64,000 nt of DNA from Phytohabitans houttuyneae (GTDB lineage Bacteria; Actinomycetota; Actinomycetes; Mycobacteriales; Micromonosporaceae): assembly GCF_011764425.1 (NCBI RefSeq), contig NZ_BLPF01000004.1:694001-758000 (forward strand). Direction: 5' to 3'. Position 1 is the stretch's first letter. The number at the start of each line of letters is the position of its first letter. Both the position numbers and the translations under genes were made by a program. Shown piece by piece: positions 60,438 through 64,000 of this stretch. The notes beneath the pieces were generated by a model. That model was not told where the DNA came from. It saw only the letters and a program-made list of their open reading frames with translations, and made no database searches.

Positions 60438-63400
60438 ATGGTTGGGGTGGATTGCGCCATGACGGGTCATGCCGAGACGTCGTACCCCACCGGAGCCGGT
60501 GCGGGGGCCGACGCGTCCGGCGACCCCGTTGCGCTCCGCACCGCCCTCGCCGCCGGCACGCGTGCCGACGCGCTGCGGCGGCTCCTCGACCTCGTGCGGG
60601 TACAGGCCGCCGCCGCCCTCCAGCTTGAACCGTCCGAACTGGACGACCCACGCCGCAGCCTCGCCGACCTCGGGTTCGCCTCGCTCGCCGCCGTGGAGCT
60701 GCACCGGCGCCTGCAGGCACACACCGGCCTCGCGCTCGCGGTGTCGCTCGGGTACGACCACCCCACGCCACTGGGCCTCGCCGAGCACCTGGCCACACTG
60801 CTTCTGGACGGCACCGAGACCGCACCGGCCCGAGCGTCGACCCGCCCCCGGGCGGACGGCGACGACGCGGTCGTCATCGTCGGCATGGCCTGCCGGCTGC
60901 CCGGCGGTATCGGCTCGCCCGAGGACCTGTGGCGCTTCATCCGCGACGGCGGGGACGCGATCGGCCCGTTCCCGACCGACCGGGGGTGGGATGTCGACGG
61001 CTCCTACGACCCCGACCCGGACCGGGCCGGCCACACGTACGTGCGGCACGGCGGGTTCGTCGACCGCGCGACAGCCTTCGACGCCGCGTTCTTCGGCATC
61101 TCGCCGCGCGAGGCGCTCGCGATGGACCCGCAGCAGCGCCAGCTGCTGGAGACCGCGTGGGAGGTCCTGGAAGGCGCCGGCATCGACCCGCTCTCCGTCC
61201 GCGGCTCGGCCACCGGAGTGTTCGTCGGCGCGGAAAACCACGAGTACGGCCCGGGGCTGGAGAACGCCCTGGACGGCGCCGAGGCGCACTTGATCACCGG
61301 CACGGCGGGCAGCATCCTCTCTGGACGGATCGCGTACGAGCTGGGCCTGCACGGGCCGGCCATCACCGTCGACACCGCGTGCTCCGGGTCGCTGGTCGCG
61401 CTGCACCTGGCCGCCCAGTCGCTGCGCCGCGGTGAGTGCGACCTCGCCATCGCCGGTGGCGTGGCGGTGATGGCCACGCCGGGCTCGTTCATGGCGTTCA
61501 GCCGGCAGCGAGGGCTCGCCGGCGACGGGCGGTGCAAGGCGTTCGGCGCGGCCGCCGACGGCACGGGCTGGAGCGAGGGCGTGGCTCTGCTCCTCGTCGA
61601 GCGCCTTTCCGACGCGCGGGCGCGCGAACACCGCGTTCTCGCCGTGCTCCGCGGCACGGCCACGAACCAGGACGGCGCGAGTGCCGGCCTGACCGCGCCG
61701 AGCGGGATCGCGCAGCAGCGGGTCATCCGGGAGGCACTCGCCGACGCCGGGCTCAGAGCGTCCGATGTGGACGCGGTCGAGGCGCACGGCACCGGCACCA
61801 CGCTCGGCGACCCGATCGAGGTCGGGGCGCTGCAGGCCACCTACGGGGCGGAGCGCCGCGACGGCGTCGCGCTCTGGCTCGGGTCGGTCAAGTCCAACAT
61901 CGGGCACACCCAGGCCGCCGCCGGCGCCGTCGGGGTCATCAAGATGGTCCAGGCGATGCGGTACGGGACGCTGCCCCGCACCCTCCACGCCGACCCGCCC
62001 AACCCGCACGTCGACTGGACGGCCGGTGGGGTACGGCTGCTGCACGAGGAGCGGGAGTGGCCGGCCACCGAGGCGCCCCGGCGCTGTGCGGTCTCGTCGT
62101 TCGGCTTCAGCGGCACCAACGCGCACGCGATCCTCGAGGCACCGCCGCCGGCGGCCGAGCTTCCGGCGGACCGTGTCGAGGGTCCGGCGCCGCTGGTCCT
62201 CTCCGCCCGTACGGCCGACGCGCTGCGGGCGCAGGCGCTGCTCTTCCGCGACGTCGTGGGGTCCGGTGTGGACCCGCTGGACGTCGCGTACTCAGCCGCC
62301 ACCGGCCGGGCCGCGCTGGAGCACCGCGCGGTCGTGGTCGGCGAGGCCGCGGGCCTGGCCGCCGGGCTCGACCGGCTGGCCGCGGGCGAAAGCTCGCCGG
62401 GCCTGGTGACCGGTGCCGTGCAGCACGGTGGCCTCGCGTTCGTCTTTCCCGGCCAGGGAGCGCAGCGGGCCGGCATGGGGCGCGGCCTCCACGCCCGGTA
62501 CCCCGCCTTCGCCAAGGCCTTCGACGCCGCCTGCGCGGAACTCGACCTGCACCTTGACCGGCCGCTCAGCTCGGTCGTCTTCGCCGAGGACGGCTCGCCC
62601 GAGGCGGCGCTGCTGGAGCAGACGGCGTACACCCAGCCGGCCCTGTTCGCGTTCCAGGTCGCGCTGTACCGCCTGCTGGAGTCGTGGGGGCTGCGCCCCG
62701 ACGCGGTGGCCGGCCACTCGATCGGCGAGGTCGCCGCCGTACACGTCGCTGGGCTCTGGTCCCTCGCGGACGCCGCCGCGTTCGCCGCGCACCGGGGCCG
62801 GCTTATGCAGCAGCTGCCGGATGGCGGGGCGATGGTTGCCGTACAGGCTGCGGAGGCCGACGTGCTGCCGATGCTCGCCGACGGGGTCTCGATCGCGGCG
62901 GTCAACGCGCCTGGTTCGGTCGTGCTGTCCGGGGCCGAGGCGGCCGTGCTGGCGGTCGCGTCCCGTTTTGAGAAGAGCACCCGGCTGAAGGTGTCGCACG
63001 CGTTCCACTCGCCGCTGATGGAGCCGGCGCTGGACGAGCTGCGCTGGGTGGCGGACGTGCTGGCGTACCGCACACCCGGCCTGCCCCTGGTCTCGACCGT
63101 GACCGGCAAGCGGGCCGCGGCCGCCGACCTGGGGCCGGATTACTGGGTGCGCCAGGCCCGGGAGCCGGTGCGCTTCGCCGCCGCGGTGGACGCGCTGCGC
63201 GCGGACGGAATCACGTCGGTGCTGGAGCTCGGTGCCGACGCCGTGCTGTCGGCGATGGTGGCCGAGGGGGCGCCGGACGGAGTGGCGCTGCCGGCCCTGC
63301 GCGCCGGGCAGGACGAGGCGGTGGCGCTGGCCGAGGCACTCGCCGCCCTGCACGTCCGCGGCTCCGGGCCGGACTGGGCCGCCTACTTCGCCGGCCGAGG

Positions 63401-64000
63401 TGCCCGCCGCGTGGACCTGCCGACGTATCCCTTCCAGCGCACGGCGTACTGGCTGCGCAGCGCCGCCGCACCGTCCACGCTGGACCACTCGATCCTCAGC
63501 GGTTCGGTCGAGGTGGCCGGTGCGGGCGGCGCGGTATTCACCGGGGCGGTCTCCCGCCTCAGCCACCCGTGGCTCGCCGACCACCGCATCCTCGGAGCCA
63601 CACTGGTGCCCGGCACCGCCTTCCTGGAGCTCGCGATCCGCGCCGGCGACGAGGCCGGCGGCGACCGGGTGGCGGAACTCGTGCTCGAGGCGCCGCTGGT
63701 ACTGCCGGAAAGCGGCGAGGTCGCCCTGCAGGTGGCGGTGGACGGCGCGGACAGCGGCGGCAGCCGCACGGTGACCATCCACTCGCGACGCTCCGGTGAC
63801 CGGGAGTGGACCCGCCACGCCAGCGGTACCCTCGCGCCCGGCTCGCCGCACGCGGCCGCGACCTCCTGCGAACCGCCCGCCGCCGCCGGGCCGGTCGACC
63901 TGGAGGGCGGCTACGAGCGCCTGGCCGAGGCCGGATACGAGTACGGGCCGGCGTTCCGGTGCCTGGCCGCCGCGTGGCGCGACGGCGACGACGTGTACGC
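60438..64000 (+). CDS. Type I modular PKS, gene D: loading ACP and first extension module (3' end outside window)
   Basis: An open frame from ATG 60438 to the right edge. A second in-frame ATG at 60459 has GGGGTGGA 7 bp upstream and may be the true start. Unlike genes B and C there is no coiled-coil docking N-terminus. After about 30 low-complexity residues comes an ACP, then KS-AT-DH. A PKS that begins with a bare ACP and lacks a loading AT needs a discrete enzyme to prime it, which fits the acyltransferase at 53389. I therefore place it at the start of the assembly line. The chain then continues to modules right of the window and, presumably, left of gene A. Confidence 0.93.
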   Translation, partial: MVGVDCAMTGHAETSYPTGAGAGADASGDPVALRTALAAGTRADALRRLLDLVRVQAAAALQLEPSELDDPRRSLADLGFASLAAVELHRRLQAHTGLALAVSLGYDHPTPLGLAEHLATLLLDGTETAPARASTRPRADGDDAVVIVGMACRLPGGIGSPEDLWRFIRDGGDAIGPFPTDRGWDVDGSYDPDPDRAGHTYVRHGGFVDRATAFDAAFFGISPREALAMDPQQRQLLETAWEVLEGAGIDPLSVRGSATGVFVGAENHEYGPGLENALDGAEAHLITGTAGSILSGRIAYELGLHGPAITVDTACSGSLVALHLAAQSLRRGECDLAIAGGVAVMATPGSFMAFSRQRGLAGDGRCKAFGAAADGTGWSEGVALLLVERLSDARAREHRVLAVLRGTATNQDGASAGLTAPSGIAQQRVIREALADAGLRASDVDAVEAHGTGTTLGDPIEVGALQATYGAERRDGVALWLGSVKSNIGHTQAAAGAVGVIKMVQAMRYGTLPRTLHADPPNPHVDWTAGGVRLLHEEREWPATEAPRRCAVSSFGFSGTNAHAILEAPPPAAELPADRVEGPAPLVLSARTADALRAQALLFRDVVGSGVDPLDVAYSAATGRAALEHRAVVVGEAAGLAAGLDRLAAGESSPGLVTGAVQHGGLAFVFPGQGAQRAGMGRGLHARYPAFAKAFDAACAELDLHLDRPLSSVVFAEDGSPEAALLEQTAYTQPALFAFQVALYRLLESWGLRPDAVAGHSIGEVAAVHVAGLWSLADAAAFAAHRGRLMQQLPDGGAMVAVQAAEADVLPMLADGVSIAAVNAPGSVVLSGAEAAVLAVASRFEKSTRLKVSHAFHSPLMEPALDELRWVADVLAYRTPGLPLVSTVTGKRAAAADLGPDYWVRQAREPVRFAAAVDALRADGITSVLELGADAVLSAMVAEGAPDGVALPALRAGQDEAVALAEALAALHVRGSGPDWAAYFAGRGARRVDLPTYPFQRTAYWLRSAAAPSTLDHSILSGSVEVAGAGGAVFTGAVSRLSHPWLADHRILGATLVPGTAFLELAIRAGDEAGGDRVAELVLEAPLVLPESGEVALQVAVDGADSGGSRTVTIHSRRSGDREWTRHASGTLAPGSPHAAATSCEPPAAAGPVDLEGGYERLAEAGYEYGPAFRCLAAAWRDGDDVY
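60540..64000 (+). other. Loading ACP plus module D1: ACP-KS-AT(malonyl)-DH... (cut by window edge)
   Basis: ACP about 60540-60795: the phosphopantetheine Ser is at 60681 but the motif reads LGFASL, with Ala in place of the nearly invariant Asp. KS 60864-62130 has Cys 61380 in TACSGS (Gly replaces the second Ser seen in all other KS domains here), EAHGTGT and KSNIGHT. AT 62430-63350 has GHSIGE and HAFH, malonyl-type. DH from about 63480 has DHRILGATLVP with His 63582 and runs to YEYGPAFRCL before the sequence ends. KR and possibly ER should follow outside. Confidence 0.88.

Noticed and set aside
60469-61293. Plus-strand open frame over the start of gene D
   Set aside because: Shadow of the loading ACP and KS, which are read in the frame beginning at 60438 and carry all motifs.

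Overview
The window is very GC-rich and almost fully coding, with the strong G/C third-position bias and DEBS-type modular polyketide synthase (PKS) architecture of an actinomycete (Streptomyces- or Micromonospora-like; the genus cannot be fixed from this sequence). It holds the interior of a large type I PKS gene cluster. No RNA genes, insertion sequences or CRISPR arrays were seen.

Layout. (1) 1-50415, plus strand: three PKS genes in assembly-line order, called A, B and C here. Gene A enters from the left edge and runs to 23311, gene B is 23323-43455, gene C is 43492-50415. Together they carry one partial module (W1) and ten complete modules (W2-W11). W11 ends in a thioesterase, so the end of the assembly line is in view. 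Docking domains at the A/B and B/C junctions fit the order A-B-C. Genes A and B are broken by four single-base losses (6281-6284, about 28862, 37429-37432, 37869-37872), each inside an otherwise intact domain. Restoring one base at each rejoins A into one frame and B into a 6711-residue protein. Two of the sites can be compared with a near-identical paralogous tract that has the extra G, so assembly errors are the likelier explanation. (2) 50467-51841, minus: a cytochrome P450 and a 3Fe-4S ferredoxin, probably for late oxidation. (3) 51989-57885, plus, tightly coupled: acyl-CoA/AMP ligase, discrete FabD-like acyltransferase, crotonyl-CoA carboxylase/reductase (CCR), 3-hydroxyacyl-CoA dehydrogenase and a KAS III-like synthase. 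(4) 57880-60304, minus: a nitrilase-family amidase and an L-amino-acid 2-monooxygenase-like flavoprotein, overlapping. (5) 60438 to the right edge, plus: gene D, a first-acting PKS that begins with a loading ACP followed by KS-AT-DH.

How they fit together. Monooxygenase plus amidase can convert a basic amino acid (arginine is the precedent) to an amide and then to an omega-guanidino or omega-amino acid. The ligase activates it and the discrete acyltransferase can load it on the N-terminal ACP of gene D. This is the starter logic known for guanidino (marginolactone-type) macrolides such as azalomycin F and ECO-02301. The CCR set should make ethylmalonyl-CoA or a longer alkylmalonyl-CoA, but every AT visible here looks malonyl- or methylmalonyl-specific, so that extender is probably used by a module outside the window.

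Reading W1-W11 in a collinear way gives a polyol with the carboxyl-end pattern: C3 methylene, C4-C5 alkene, OH at C7 and C9, C11 methylene, OH at C13, ketone at C15 (inactive KR in W5), OH at C17, methyl at C18, OH at C19 and C21. Oxygen at C23 depends on W1, which is only partly visible. The C15 ketone with the C19 OH could close a six-membered hemiketal. The exact product cannot be named from the window.
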